NCBI RefSeq assembly: GCF_002354895.1
Contig: NZ_CP023439.1
Coordinates: forward strand, 1 to 64,000
DNA length: 64,000 nucleotides
Direction of reading: 5' to 3'
DNA from: Thauera sp. K11
GTDB taxonomy: Bacteria > Pseudomonadota > Gammaproteobacteria > Burkholderiales > Rhodocyclaceae
Made by a program: the position numbers and the translations under genes. The notes beneath the pieces were generated by a model, which had not been told where the DNA came from, did no database searches, and saw only the letters and a list, made by a program, of their open reading frames with translations. Shown in pieces: positions 19,402-27,556 of this stretch. The first letter of the stretch is position 1; each line of letters opens with the position of its first letter.

Positions 19402-20558
19402 CGGTGAGCGTTCCCGGCAACGCGGTCGTGTTGCTGGAGAATGGGCAGGAATATTTCCCCGCGCTGGAAGCCTCGATCGACGCGGCCGAACGCGAGATCT
19501 TCCTGCAGAGCTACATCTTCAGCGCCGACAAGGTCGGCCGCAGCATCGCCGGCGCCCTGCGCCGCGCCGCGCGGCGCGGGGTAGTCGTCCGGGTGATGGT
19601 GGACGGCTTCGGCGGGCGCGACTTCGTGCGCGACCTCATGCCCGAACTTGCCGAAGCCGGCGTCGAGGTGCTGATCTATCGCCGCGAACTGCGCGCCATG
19701 TCCCTGCGCCGCCACCGCCTTCGCCGGCTGCACCGCAAGGTCGTGACCATAGACGGCCGCGAAGCCTATGTGGGCGGCATCAACATCACCGACGATTTCA
19801 CGCCCAACGGTTCGCCGTTTCCGCGCTACGACTACGCCGTGCGGGTCCAGGGGCCGGTGCTCGAGCCCATCGTCGAATCGGCCCACCGCCTGTGGCGGCT
19901 GGTGGCATGGGCGAGCTTTCGCCGCCGCGTGCATCAGCCGCTGCTGGCGCCGCCGCGCGGCGATGCGGCGGGCGCCATCCGCGCCGCCTACGTCGTGCGC
20001 GACAACCTGCGCTACCGCCGCGCCATCGAAGACGCCTACCTCGCCGCGATCGGGCGCGCCCGGAGCGAGATCGTCATAGCAAACGCCTATTTCTTTCCCG
20101 GACGGCGCTTTCGCCAGGCCCTCGCCGAAGCCGCCCAGCGCGGCGTGAGGGTGATGCTGCTGCTGCAGGGAGCCGGCGGCGACCATCCGCTGCAGGTCTA
20201 TGCGACCCGTGCGCTCTATCCCTTCTTCCTGCAGCGCGGCGTCGAACTCTACGAATATCACCGCAGCCACCTGCACGCCAAGGTTGCGGTGGTCGACGGC
20301 TGCTGGGCCACCGTCGGCTCCAGCAACATCGACGTCTTCAGCCTGCTGCTGGCGCGCGAGGCCAACGTCGTGATCGAGGACGAAGGCTTTGCCGTGCAAC
20401 TGCGGCACAGCCTGGCGGCTGCCATGCGCGACGGCGCGGAGGCACAACTGCCCGAACGCTGGCGCCGCCTGCCGCTGATGCGGCGCATGGCGAACTGGCT
20501 GGCCTATCAAGTGGTGCGGATGGCGATCGGCATCGCCGGCTACGGCGGCAAGCACTGA
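19398..20558 (+). CDS. clsB: Cardiolipin synthase ClsB-type (phospholipase D family)
   Basis: Transfers a phosphatidyl group between phospholipids to make cardiolipin. The 386-aa protein has two HKD motifs, HRKVVTIDG (about 114-122) and HAKVAVVDG (about 294-302), each followed by a GG/GS-N segment (GGINITDDF, GSSNIDVFS), and no N-terminal membrane helices, which distinguishes ClsB from ClsA. The start is TTG at 19398, overlapping the previous stop (TTGA) and 8 bp after GGAG; a GTG six bases later is the alternative. Last gene of the operon; a repeat-rich spacer follows. Confidence 0.9.
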   Translation: MTVSVPGNAVVLLENGQEYFPALEASIDAAEREIFLQSYIFSADKVGRSIAGALRRAARRGVVVRVMVDGFGGRDFVRDLMPELAEAGVEVLIYRRELRAMSLRRHRLRRLHRKVVTIDGREAYVGGINITDDFTPNGSPFPRYDYAVRVQGPVLEPIVESAHRLWRLVAWASFRRRVHQPLLAPPRGDAAGAIRAAYVVRDNLRYRRAIEDAYLAAIGRARSEIVIANAYFFPGRRFRQALAEAAQRGVRVMLLLQGAGGDHPLQVYATRALYPFFLQRGVELYEYHRSHLHAKVAVVDGCWATVGSSNIDVFSLLLAREANVVIEDEGFAVQLRHSLAAAMRDGAEAQLPERWRRLPLMRRMANWLAYQVVRMAIGIAGYGGKH

Positions 20559-20619
20559 TGCGTTCGCCGGTCTCCGCCCCGTGCTTCCAGCCGCCGGCGA
20601 AGCAGTCTCCACCACGTAG

Positions 20620-20709
20620 CCGCTCCGGGGCGGGTGTTCCTGGAGGGGCGAGGACTGTCCGAGCGCAGCGAGTTCCGCAGCCCCGGAAGGAACACCCGCC
20701 CCGGAGCGG
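20620..20709. repeat. Hairpin repeat, family 2, copy A (22-bp perfect arms, conserved core)
   Basis: A left arm at 20620-20641 and a right arm at 20688-20709 are exact reverse complements over 22 bp. The 46-base interior holds GCGAGGACTGTCCGAGC, GCAGCGAG and GAGTTCCGCAGCCC, the core shared with copy B at 22480. It lies 62 bp past the clsB stop. The right arm is also the beginning of the 147-bp tandem repeat. Confidence 0.85.
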
Positions 20710-21097
20710 CGGGCAGGCACCGATGTCCACCCCCGGCACGTCGGCCCAAAAGCCACCGATGCCAGCTCTTCACGCAGCGACCATCATCAGCCGCCATCCG
20801 ACCGTCCGAGCAAAGCGAGTTCCGCAGCCCCGGAAGGAACACCCGCCCCGGAGCGGCGGGCAGGCACCGATGTCCACCCCCGGCACGTCGGCCCAGGAGC
20901 CGCCGATGCCAGCTCTTCACGCAGTGGCCATCATCAGTCGCCATCCGACCGTCCGAGCAAAGCGAGTTCCGCAACCCCGGGGGGAACACCTGCCCCGGAA
21001 CGTCGGGCAGGCACCGATGCCCCGCCCGCCGGCACGTCAGCCCAGGAGCCGCCGATGCTCGATCTTCACGCAGTGGTCCATCACCACCGCCATCCCT
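20657..21097. repeat. 147-bp tandem repeat, three copies, last one overlapping a gene 3' end
   Basis: Three head-to-tail units at 20657-20803, 20804-20950 and 20951-21097, each beginning GTCCGAGC and ending CCATCC. The first two are near-identical; the third is more diverged and its last ~60 bp are the 3' end of the CoA-binding protein gene (stop at 21037-21039). Read on the minus strand, the upstream copies still encode CVKSWHR(R/W)LLG, a mutated echo of the gene's own CVKIEHRRLLG ending. Together with copy A above, this accounts for the whole gene-free stretch 20559-21036. Confidence 0.9.
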
Positions 21098-21444
21098 GCG
21101 GCCTCGGCGCGGGCCACCGCTTCCGGAACGATCACGCCGAGCTGCAGCCACAGGCTCTTTGCGCCGACGGCGATGGCATCCTCGACGATGGGCATCACGT
21201 CGGCCGGATTGCGGAACACGTCGACCATGTCGATCTTCACCGGCACCTCGCGCAGGCTGGGGTAGCACCGCTCGCCCAGGATCTCCGGGTAGGCGGGGTT
21301 GACCGGGATGACCGTGTAGCCCGCCCTGCGCAGGTACTGCGCGACTTCGTTGCTGGGGCGGTCCGGCCTCGCCGACATGCCGACCACGGCGATGGTGCGG
21401 GTTTCCTCGAGCAGCCTGCGCAGGCCGGCCTCGTCCTGGATCAT
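21037..21444 (-). CDS. CoA-binding protein (YccU/Rossmann CoA-binding family)
   Basis: A 135-aa single-domain Rossmann protein. Residues 17-25 (TIAVVGMSA) start the nucleotide-binding fold, followed by RPSNEVAQYLRRAGYTVIPVNP, the usual CoA_binding signature, and VGAKSLWLQLGV. The conserved CV near the C-terminus (MDHCVKIEH) is present. Molecular role unknown. It starts 12 bp after the gluQ stop on the same strand. Its 3' end has been duplicated twice downstream as part of a 147-bp tandem repeat. Confidence 0.85.
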   Translation of the reverse strand: MIQDEAGLRRLLEETRTIAVVGMSARPDRPSNEVAQYLRRAGYTVIPVNPAYPEILGERCYPSLREVPVKIDMVDVFRNPADVMPIVEDAIAVGAKSLWLQLGVIVPEAVARAEAAGMAVVMDHCVKIEHRRLLG

Positions 21445-21456
21445 GTATGACTCTCC

Positions 21457-22371
21457 TCAGGTGAATTCCGGCGCGGCGGCATGACGCCGGCGCGGCACGT
21501 CCGCGAGCGTCCAGTTCGCCAGCGCCCAGTCCCAGACTTCCCGCGCCGGCGCGCGCGCCAGCCCCGCCGGCGGCCGCTGGCCGAGGAAGTCCAGTGCCGC
21601 CGCGAGGGCGGCGCCGGGCGGATGCGCGTCGATGGCGCGCGCCAGCGTCTGCTTCGACAGCTTCTCGCCCGCCGCATTGGTCGCCACCGGCAGATGCGCG
21701 TAGACCGGGTGCGGCATGCCGAGCAGGGACTGCAGATGGATCTGGCGCACCGTCGAATCCAGCAGGTCGGCGCCGCGTACCACGTCGGTCACGCCGGCTT
21801 CGGCATCGTCCACCACCACCGCGAGCTGATACGCGAACAAGCCGTCGGCACGCAGCACCACATAGTCGCCCACGTCCGCGGCCAGGTCTTCCTGCTGCGG
21901 GCCCTGGATGGCATCGTCGAAGCGGATCAACCCCTCCGCCCGCACCCGCCAGGCGCGTGCGCGGCGCCCCGGCGGCAAGCCGTTGCGGCAAGTGCCCGGG
22001 TAGCGGCGCGAGCCGTCGCGCGTCAGCGCCGAGTCGGCCATCTCGCGGCGGGTGCAGGCGCAGGGAAAGACGTCGCCGCCGGCCTTCAGGCGCTCGAGCG
22101 CGGCGGCGTAGGCCCCGGTGCGGCGGCTCTGCCAGACGATGTCGCCATCCCATTCGAAACCGCAGCGCGAGAGCGTGGCAATGATCGCTTCGGCCGCCCC
22201 GGGCACCGTGCGCGGCGCATCCACATCCTCGATGCGCAGCAGCCAGCGCCCGCCCCGGCGGCGGGCGTCGAGACAACTGCCGAGCGCGGCGACCAGGGAA
22301 CCGAAATGCAGCGGACCGCTGGGCGAAGGCGCGAAGCGGCCGACGTAGCCGGGTGGCGGCGCGGATGTCAT
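21457..22371 (-). CDS. gluQ: Glutamyl-queuosine tRNA(Asp) synthetase
   Basis: Attaches glutamate to the queuine base at position 34 of tRNA-Asp. The 304-aa product is a GluRS-like catalytic domain without the anticodon-binding domain: FAPSPSGPLHFGSL (HIGH-type motif, about 12-25), RIEDVDAPR, Zn-ligand cysteines in FPCACTRRE and YPGTCR, and KLSKQTLA (KMSKS-type, about 237-244). The start is the ATG at 22371; the longer open frame is shadow. The ATG directly follows GTGCGC with no clear Shine-Dalgarno. Downstream partner: the CoA-binding protein. Confidence 0.92.
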   Translation of the reverse strand: MTSAPPPGYVGRFAPSPSGPLHFGSLVAALGSCLDARRRGGRWLLRIEDVDAPRTVPGAAEAIIATLSRCGFEWDGDIVWQSRRTGAYAAALERLKAGGDVFPCACTRREMADSALTRDGSRRYPGTCRNGLPPGRRARAWRVRAEGLIRFDDAIQGPQQEDLAADVGDYVVLRADGLFAYQLAVVVDDAEAGVTDVVRGADLLDSTVRQIHLQSLLGMPHPVYAHLPVATNAAGEKLSKQTLARAIDAHPPGAALAAALDFLGQRPPAGLARAPAREVWDWALANWTLADVPRRRHAAAPEFT

Positions 22372-22479
22372 GCGCACGATGTTAGCACCGGCATGGGGTG
22401 TCACCGCCCGGCGGGCGGCACGCGCGCCAGGGCGATTGCACGATGTTCTTTCCGTCGGCCTGGATGGCGCGGCACGGCA

Positions 22480-22585
22480 GGTCTGGTGGCGGGGGATGCG
22501 TGGAGCGGGCGAGGACTGTCCGAGCACCGAGCGCAGCGAGGGCGAGTTCCGCAGCCCGACGGAACGCATCCCCCGCCACCAGACC
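22480..22585. repeat. Hairpin repeat, family 2, copy B (22-bp perfect arms, conserved core)
   Basis: Arms at 22480-22501 and 22564-22585 are exact reverse complements over 22 bp but differ almost completely from the arms of copy A. The 62-base interior repeats the core: GGAG, GCGAGGACTGTCCGAGC, GCAGCGAG, GAGTTCCGCAGCCC. It sits in the 260-bp spacer between hpnK and gluQ, both minus strand, and the rest of that spacer shows nothing else. Confidence 0.85.
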
Positions 22586-22631
22586 GGATTCCAGGCACTC
22601 GTGCGATCGTCCTGGTGCGCGGGCCGGTGCC

Positions 22632-23513
22632 TCAGGCATGGCCGGTGCCGGCGAGCCCGGCGAAGCGTGCCGGGCGCACGCCGGCCGCGGCAAGGTCGCC
22701 GGCGAATTCGTCCGAGGCCAGGTAGGCCAGTTCCGCCTCGCGCGGGGTGGTCAGCGCATCGCAGGCGAGCAGTGCCGCATCCACCCGTCCGGGATGCACG
22801 TGCAGCAGCGGCCGCGGGCCGAGGGCGCGCAGAAAGCGCCGCATCTTGTCGCCGAACGGGCGTGCGGCGGAGAAATCGTGCAGTCCGCTGAAGCCGTCGT
22901 TGGCCGGAATGCCGGTGGCGCGCAGCCGTTTGCGCAGGCCGCGGCCCAGCGCGCCGATGAAGAGCGACTTGGCGACGGATTCGCCGCGCCGCAGGCAGCG
23001 CGATGGCGCCTCGACGCAGTCGCGCACCCACACGCGGCCGACAGGGTAGCGGCGCAGCAACTCGGCGACCAGGGCCTCGCGCACGCCCGGCAATACGTGC
23101 ACGTGCTGGTGGCCGTCCACGTAGTCCGGCGGGGCGCCCCAGGCATCCTCGAAGGCGTCGAGCTGCGCGCGCAGCTCGTCGGCGACGCCTTCCGCCGGCA
23201 GCCCGCGTGCCAGGGCGCGGGGCAGCAGGCGGCCCAGCGGGGGCAGGCGGCCAGCGACGGCGAGGCCGCGTGCGCGGCCGAGCGGGGCCTGGTCCGTCAG
23301 CGTCAGGTGCAGGCCGACGTCGGCGGGCGCGCCGACGATGATCTCGCGCAAGGGCGCGGCGGCGCGGCGCCAGTCGGGCAGGGCGGTCATGCAGCTCGTG
23401 GCCGACAGGCGGCCGGCGGCGATCAGCCCGGCGATCGCGTCGCTAACGCCCGGCGCGAGGCCGTAGTCGTCGGCGCAGATGACGATGGGGCGGAGGCGGG
23501 ACGGAGCGGCCAT
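22632..23513 (-). CDS. HpnK/YdjC (ChbG)-family carbohydrate deacetylase
   Basis: A 293-aa metal-dependent deacetylase fold. PIVICADDYGLAPGVSDAI (about 9-27) carries the Asp-Asp metal motif, VGLHLTLT a histidine, and VDGHQHVHVLPG (about 130-141) the HxH ligands. Close relatives in bacteria are annotated as hopanoid-biosynthesis-associated HpnK, but no other hpn gene is in this window, so a sugar-lipid or cell-surface role shared with the neighbouring glycosyltransferases is equally possible. It is divergent from the glycosyltransferase at 23800. Start: ATG 23513 or ATG 23525; neither has a good RBS. Confidence 0.8.
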   Translation of the reverse strand: MAAPSRLRPIVICADDYGLAPGVSDAIAGLIAAGRLSATSCMTALPDWRRAAAPLREIIVGAPADVGLHLTLTDQAPLGRARGLAVAGRLPPLGRLLPRALARGLPAEGVADELRAQLDAFEDAWGAPPDYVDGHQHVHVLPGVREALVAELLRRYPVGRVWVRDCVEAPSRCLRRGESVAKSLFIGALGRGLRKRLRATGIPANDGFSGLHDFSAARPFGDKMRRFLRALGPRPLLHVHPGRVDAALLACDALTTPREAELAYLASDEFAGDLAAAGVRPARFAGLAGTGHA

Positions 23514-23799
23514 GCGGTGCGGCATGAAGTTCTGAGGCCGGCAGTATCGCTCAATCGGGCCCGCCGTCGCGCGGGTGCGGCGGCCGCTTTTCCTTCCGCC
23601 GCTGCAGGCGGGAAGACGGCCCACGGCGCGCGAGGCGGCGAAGAGCGGCCCACCCGGGATGCGTGCCGATGCCGCCGCGAAAGGCGGGCGGTTCCGGCGC
23701 AAAACGGCGTAACGTTGCCGCTCGGTCGCGGTGCCCTGGAATGGTTTATCGTGCACAGCCATCGCTCCCGATGGGAGTGTTTTTCCGGATCGTTTCCCC

Positions 23800-24810
23800 G
23801 TGTCGAATATCGACTCCCTCGACGCCCATTCCCATGCGGCGTCGTCTTCCGCAGCGCCCCCCCGGCTGTCGGTGGTGATCCCCCTTTACAACGAGAGTGG
23901 TTCCCTGGGTCTGCTGCACCAGCGGCTTTCGACGGTGCTCGAAGGCATGTCGCTGACAGCGTACGAGATCGTCTTCGTCGATGACGGCAGCCGCGACGAC
24001 ACCTATGCCGAAGTGGCGGCACTGTGCGCGATCGACCCGGCGCTGAAGGCGATCCGCTTCGCGCGCAACTTCGGCAAGGAGGCGGCGATGGCCGCCGGGC
24101 TGCGCGCCGCCGCCGGCGACGTGGTGGTGCTGATGGACGGCGACCTGCAGCATCCGCCCGAACTGATTCCCGAGATGCTGGCACGCTGGCGCCAGGGCGC
24201 GATGATGGTCACCGCGGTGCGCCGGTCGCGCGATACCGACCCCTGGCTGCGGCGCCAGCTCTCGCGCGCGTTCTACGCCTTCTTCCGCAAGGTCTCCGAA
24301 GTGGCGCTGGCCGAGGGCGGCGGCGACTTCCGCGCGTTCGACCGCGCGGTGGTCGATGCCATCAACAGCCTGCCCGAGCGCACCCGCTTCATGAAGGGCA
24401 TCACCAGTTGGGTGGGCTTCCGCCAGGAGGCGGTGGAGTTCGAGCCGGAAGAGCGCGCCGCGGGCGCCTCCGCCTGGTCCACGCTGCGTCTGCTGCGCTA
24501 TGCGATAGACGGGCTGTCGGCGTTCAGCACGCTGCCGCTGCGGGTGTGGTCGGTGATCGGCCTGGCGATGGCGGGGCTGTCCGGGCTCTACGGCATCGGG
24601 CTGGTGGTGCGCACCCTCATCTTCGGCACCGATCTGCCGGGCTATGCGTCGATCATGGTGTCGGGGCTGTTCCTGTCCGGCGTGCAGCTCATCAGCCTGG
24701 GCGTGCTCGGCGAATACATCGGCCGCATCTTCACCGAAGTGAAAGGGCGGCCGCTGTTCCTGGTGGCCGAGCGCATCGGCTTCGACGGCGACCGGAAACC
24801 GCGCCGATGA
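23800..24810 (+). CDS. GT2 family polyprenyl-phosphate glycosyltransferase (ArnC/DPM1-like)
   Basis: Transfers a sugar to undecaprenyl phosphate on the cytoplasmic face of the inner membrane. The 336-aa product starts near RLSVVIPLYNES, with DDGSRDDT and VVLMDGDLQHPPE (DxD-type site, about 108-120), RGxxx-type SWVGFRQ, and two C-terminal membrane helices (about 245-270 and 280-305). Start uncertain: GTG at 23800 is in frame and close to the domain; an ATG at 23731 would add 23 non-family residues. The stop overlaps the next gene (ATGA), and a flippase-like GtrA follows, a typical glycan-modification trio. Confidence 0.85.
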   Translation: MSNIDSLDAHSHAASSSAAPPRLSVVIPLYNESGSLGLLHQRLSTVLEGMSLTAYEIVFVDDGSRDDTYAEVAALCAIDPALKAIRFARNFGKEAAMAAGLRAAAGDVVVLMDGDLQHPPELIPEMLARWRQGAMMVTAVRRSRDTDPWLRRQLSRAFYAFFRKVSEVALAEGGGDFRAFDRAVVDAINSLPERTRFMKGITSWVGFRQEAVEFEPEERAAGASAWSTLRLLRYAIDGLSAFSTLPLRVWSVIGLAMAGLSGLYGIGLVVRTLIFGTDLPGYASIMVSGLFLSGVQLISLGVLGEYIGRIFTEVKGRPLFLVAERIGFDGDRKPRR

Positions 24811-26480
24811 GCGTATCCGCGCAGGCGTCCGCCGGCATCGCGGGGGGAGGCGGCGCTGCCGCCGCGGCCACGGCGGAGCCGGCCCGGCGCCGGGCGCGCC
24901 GCCTGTCCCTGCTGCTGCTGGCCGCCACCGGCGTCTTCATCCTGCTGACCTTCGATCAGCACGGCCTCAGCAACGACGAGGAAGTGCAGCACGTCTACGG
25001 ACGGCTGCTGGTCGATTTCTACGCCTCCGGGCTGAGCGACCTGCATGCCTTCCAGTACAAGAACCTCTACCTCTACGGCGGCCTGTTCGATCTCATCGCC
25101 GCCCTGATCGAGCGCAGCGGGGTGGTGGACGCCGCCGGGCCGGACGTGTGGAACATGCGGCACCTGCTGTCGGCCGCCTTCGGGCTGGCCGGGCTGGCCG
25201 GCACCTGGCTGCTCGCGCGCCGCCTGGCCGGGGAGTGGGCGGCGCTGGCGGCGCTGGTGGTGCTGCTCGTCACCGGGGCTTGGTCGGGCGCGATGTTCAC
25301 GCATACCAAGGACATCCCCTTCGCCACCGCGATGGTGTGGTCGCTGTACTGCATCGTGCGCGTCGCGGCGAGCCTGCCGCGCCCCTCGCGCGGCGACGTG
25401 GTGGGGCTGGGGATCGCCCTGGGCTGCGCGTTCGGTCTGCGCATCGGCGCGGTGTTCGCGGTGTTCTACCTCGGCGTGACGCTGCTGGCCGCGGCGGTGC
25501 TGCGCGAGGGCGAGGGGCCGGCGGCGCGTGCGGCCGCGTTCGGGCGCTCCGTCGTCGCGCTGCTGCCGGCGGCGCTGATCGCCTTCGCGCTGATGGCGCT
25601 GTTCTGGCCGTGGGCGATGATGTCGCCGGGCAACCTGTGGAAGGCGATGACCACGTTCTCGCACTTCTCCTTCCTGCTGCACACCATCCTCGCCGGCAAG
25701 GTCATGGCCAACGGCGATGCGCCTGGCTACTACTTGCTCGCCTACCTGCTGGTACGCCTGCCGGAGATCTTCCTGCTCGGCCTCGCGCTCGCGGCGCTCG
25801 GCGGGCTGCGGGCGCTGCCGTCGCTGGCGGGGCCCGCCGCGCGGCGCGCGGCGCTGCCCTGGCTGCCGGTGGTGCTGGCCGCGCTGTTCCCCATCGGCTA
25901 CACGCTGGCGGCGTCGCCGCCGCTGTACAACGGCATCCGCCATTTCACCTTCCTGCTGCCGCCGCTGGCGGTGCTGGCCGGCGCAGGCTTGTTCGCCGCA
26001 TGGCGGCGCGCGGCGCGCTGGCCGCGCGGGCGCATGGCGGCGCTGGCCGGCTGCATGCTGCTGGCAGCGGGCAGCGTGATCGGCCTGGCGCGCCTGCATC
26101 CCTATGAATACGTTGCCTACAATGGTTTCGTCGGCGGCCTGCGCGGCACCGCCGAGCGCTGGGAGCAGGACTACTGGGCGGACAGCCTGCGCGACGCCGC
26201 GGAACAGTTGAATGCCTTCGTCGCGCGGGAAGGCCATCCGGAGCGCCGCTACACGGTGGCGGTGTGCGCCGAATCTCTGCAGGCGGCGGTGTGGCTGGAC
26301 CCGCGGCTGACGGTCACGAAGGATTGGCGGATCGCCGATTTCTTCCTGTCGCCCACCCACATGGACTGCCACACCGCGCTGAAGGGCGAGATCATCGGCA
26401 AGGTGGAGCGCGAAGGCGTGACGCTGGCGGTGGTGCGCGACCGCCGCATGCTGGCCGGCGAGGAGCGCAGGCCGCGATGA
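24807..26480 (+). CDS. GT39/PMT-like integral membrane glycosyltransferase
   Basis: A 557-aa polytopic protein with about ten to eleven membrane segments. The first periplasmic loop holds GLSNDEEVQHVYG (about 52-64), the acidic pair typical of GT-C transferases that use a polyprenyl-phosphate sugar donor. HTKDIPFA and PPLYNGIRHFTFLLPPLA are also PMT-like. After the last helix (about residue 430) comes a soluble C-terminal tail (AERWEQDYWADSLRDAA onward). It is coupled by 4-bp overlaps to the GT2 gene and to gtrA. Acceptor unknown. Confidence 0.82.
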   Translation: MSVSAQASAGIAGGGGAAAAATAEPARRRARRLSLLLLAATGVFILLTFDQHGLSNDEEVQHVYGRLLVDFYASGLSDLHAFQYKNLYLYGGLFDLIAALIERSGVVDAAGPDVWNMRHLLSAAFGLAGLAGTWLLARRLAGEWAALAALVVLLVTGAWSGAMFTHTKDIPFATAMVWSLYCIVRVAASLPRPSRGDVVGLGIALGCAFGLRIGAVFAVFYLGVTLLAAAVLREGEGPAARAAAFGRSVVALLPAALIAFALMALFWPWAMMSPGNLWKAMTTFSHFSFLLHTILAGKVMANGDAPGYYLLAYLLVRLPEIFLLGLALAALGGLRALPSLAGPAARRAALPWLPVVLAALFPIGYTLAASPPLYNGIRHFTFLLPPLAVLAGAGLFAAWRRAARWPRGRMAALAGCMLLAAGSVIGLARLHPYEYVAYNGFVGGLRGTAERWEQDYWADSLRDAAEQLNAFVAREGHPERRYTVAVCAESLQAAVWLDPRLTVTKDWRIADFFLSPTHMDCHTALKGEIIGKVEREGVTLAVVRDRRMLAGEERRPR

Positions 26481-26908
26481 GCAAGCCCGGCGGCCTGCGC
26501 CGCTTCATCCGCTTCGCCGCCGTCGGCGCGGTCGGCACGCTCGCCCACTACGCGCTGCTGCTGGTGCTGGTGGAAGGATCCGGTGCCAGCCCGCTGGCCG
26601 GCGCGACGGCGGGCTTCGTGCTGGGGGCGGTGGTCAATTACACGCTCGCCCGCCTGCTCGTCTTCGATTCCGACCGCGCGCATGCCGAGGCGCTGCCGCG
26701 CTTCTTCGTGGTGGCGGCGATGGGCCTGGGGTGGACGGCGCTGCTGATGACGCTGTTCGTCGACTTCGCCGGCCTGCACTACCTCGCCGCGCAGGTCGTC
26801 ACGACTGCGCTGCTGCTGCTCTGGCACTACGCCGGCAATGCGCTGTGGACGTTCCACCGGCGGACGAAGCCGGCCGGCAGCCGAAGCCCGGCACGCGGCG
26901 GAAATTGA
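26477..26908 (+). CDS. GtrA-family membrane protein
   Basis: A 143-aa protein with four hydrophobic helices (about 12-32, 38-58, 75-97, 103-122) and the GtrA signatures FAAVGAVGTLAHYALL and VNYTLARLLVFDS. GtrA proteins are proposed to flip or help move polyprenyl-phosphate sugars. It ends the three-gene glycosyltransferase operon. The stop codon overlaps the FNR-type box of the following cytochrome gene. Confidence 0.82.
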   Translation: MSKPGGLRRFIRFAAVGAVGTLAHYALLLVLVEGSGASPLAGATAGFVLGAVVNYTLARLLVFDSDRAHAEALPRFFVVAAMGLGWTALLMTLFVDFAGLHYLAAQVVTTALLLLWHYAGNALWTFHRRTKPAGSRSPARGGN

Positions 26909-26946
26909 CACGTATCAATCATTCTTTTCCGGGGCGCCGCTAGCAT
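26905..26946 (+). promoter_or_regulatory. FNR/Dnr-type promoter of the cytochrome c5 gene
   Basis: TTGACACGTATCAA at 26905-26918 matches TTGAT-N4-ATCAA in 9 of 10 half-site bases. A -10 hexamer TAGCAT begins at 26941, leaving 22 bp between, so the box is centred about 41.5 bp before the predicted start. That is the class II activator position. The box overlaps the gtrA stop. Confidence 0.7.
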
Positions 26947-27002
26947 GGCGACCCATTCCCGCCAATGTGTCCGTCCAAGCGCGGGCCCTACGGAGAACAT
27001 CG

Positions 27003-27443
27003 ATGAAGAAATCCAATCTCATTCTCGCTGCGGCACTCGCCGGCCTGCTGTCCGCCTGCGGGCAGGATTCGGGCCAGCAGCCCGCCGCACCGGCGGCCGC
27101 TCCTGCGGCGCCTGCCCCTGCTCCCGCTCCGGCCGCTCCCGCGGCGGCGCCGGCTCCCGCACCGGCTCCCACCGCGGCCGCACCGGCAAATGCCGTCGGC
27201 GAAAGCGTCTACAAGAAGACCTGTGCCCTGTGCCATTCGTCCGGCGTCGCCGGCGCGCCCATCCCGGGCAACAAGGACGATTGGGAGCCGCGCGTCGCGC
27301 AGGGCAAGGACGTGCTCTACAAGCATGCGATCGAGGGCTTCACCGGCTCCAAGGGCATGATGCCGCCGCGCGGCGGCGGCACCTCGCTGACGGATGACGA
27401 GGTGAAGGCCGGCGTCGACTACATGGTTTCCAAGCTGCAGTAA
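27003..27443 (+). CDS. Cytochrome c5-like lipoprotein (class I c-type cytochrome)
   Basis: A 146-aa periplasmic electron carrier. The signal peptide ends in a lipobox LLSAC (Cys about residue 19), so the mature protein should be lipid-anchored. A long Ala/Pro linker (about 27-64) precedes a c5-type haem domain with CALCH (about 74-78) and a Met ligand in GMMPPRGG. Transcription is predicted from an FNR/Dnr box. It converges with the nos cluster, and its linker resembles the one at the NosZ N-terminus, which makes it a candidate electron donor for nitrous oxide reduction. That role is inference. Confidence 0.88.
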   Translation: MKKSNLILAAALAGLLSACGQDSGQQPAAPAAAPAAPAPAPAPAAPAAAPAPAPAPTAAAPANAVGESVYKKTCALCHSSGVAGAPIPGNKDDWEPRVAQGKDVLYKHAIEGFTGSKGMMPPRGGGTSLTDDEVKAGVDYMVSKLQ

Positions 27444-27471
27444 GCCGCACCCGCCTCGTATCCGGCTCCGG

Positions 27472-27495
27472 ACGGGAGATCGCAGGATCTCCCGT
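27472..27495. terminator. Terminator between cytochrome c5 and the nos cluster
   Basis: ACGGGAGATC and GATCTCCCGT form a perfect 10-bp stem with loop GCAG, followed on the plus strand by TTT. It is 28 bp past the cytochrome stop, between convergent genes. Confidence 0.75.
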
Positions 27496-27556
27496 TTGCG
27501 TTCACCGCCGCGCAAGGCGGGGCGTCCGCGCCGTCGGATGCGATCGCCCGGGCCGG

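Noticed and set aside
20657..21097. Possible CRISPR array
   Set aside because: Units are 147 bp, directly abutting, with no short repeats separated by unique spacers, and no cas genes nearby.
24642..26372. 576-codon minus-strand frame opposite the GT39 gene
   Set aside because: Gln/Arg/Gly-rich antisense shadow without motifs; the plus-strand gene has clear membrane helices and coupled neighbours.
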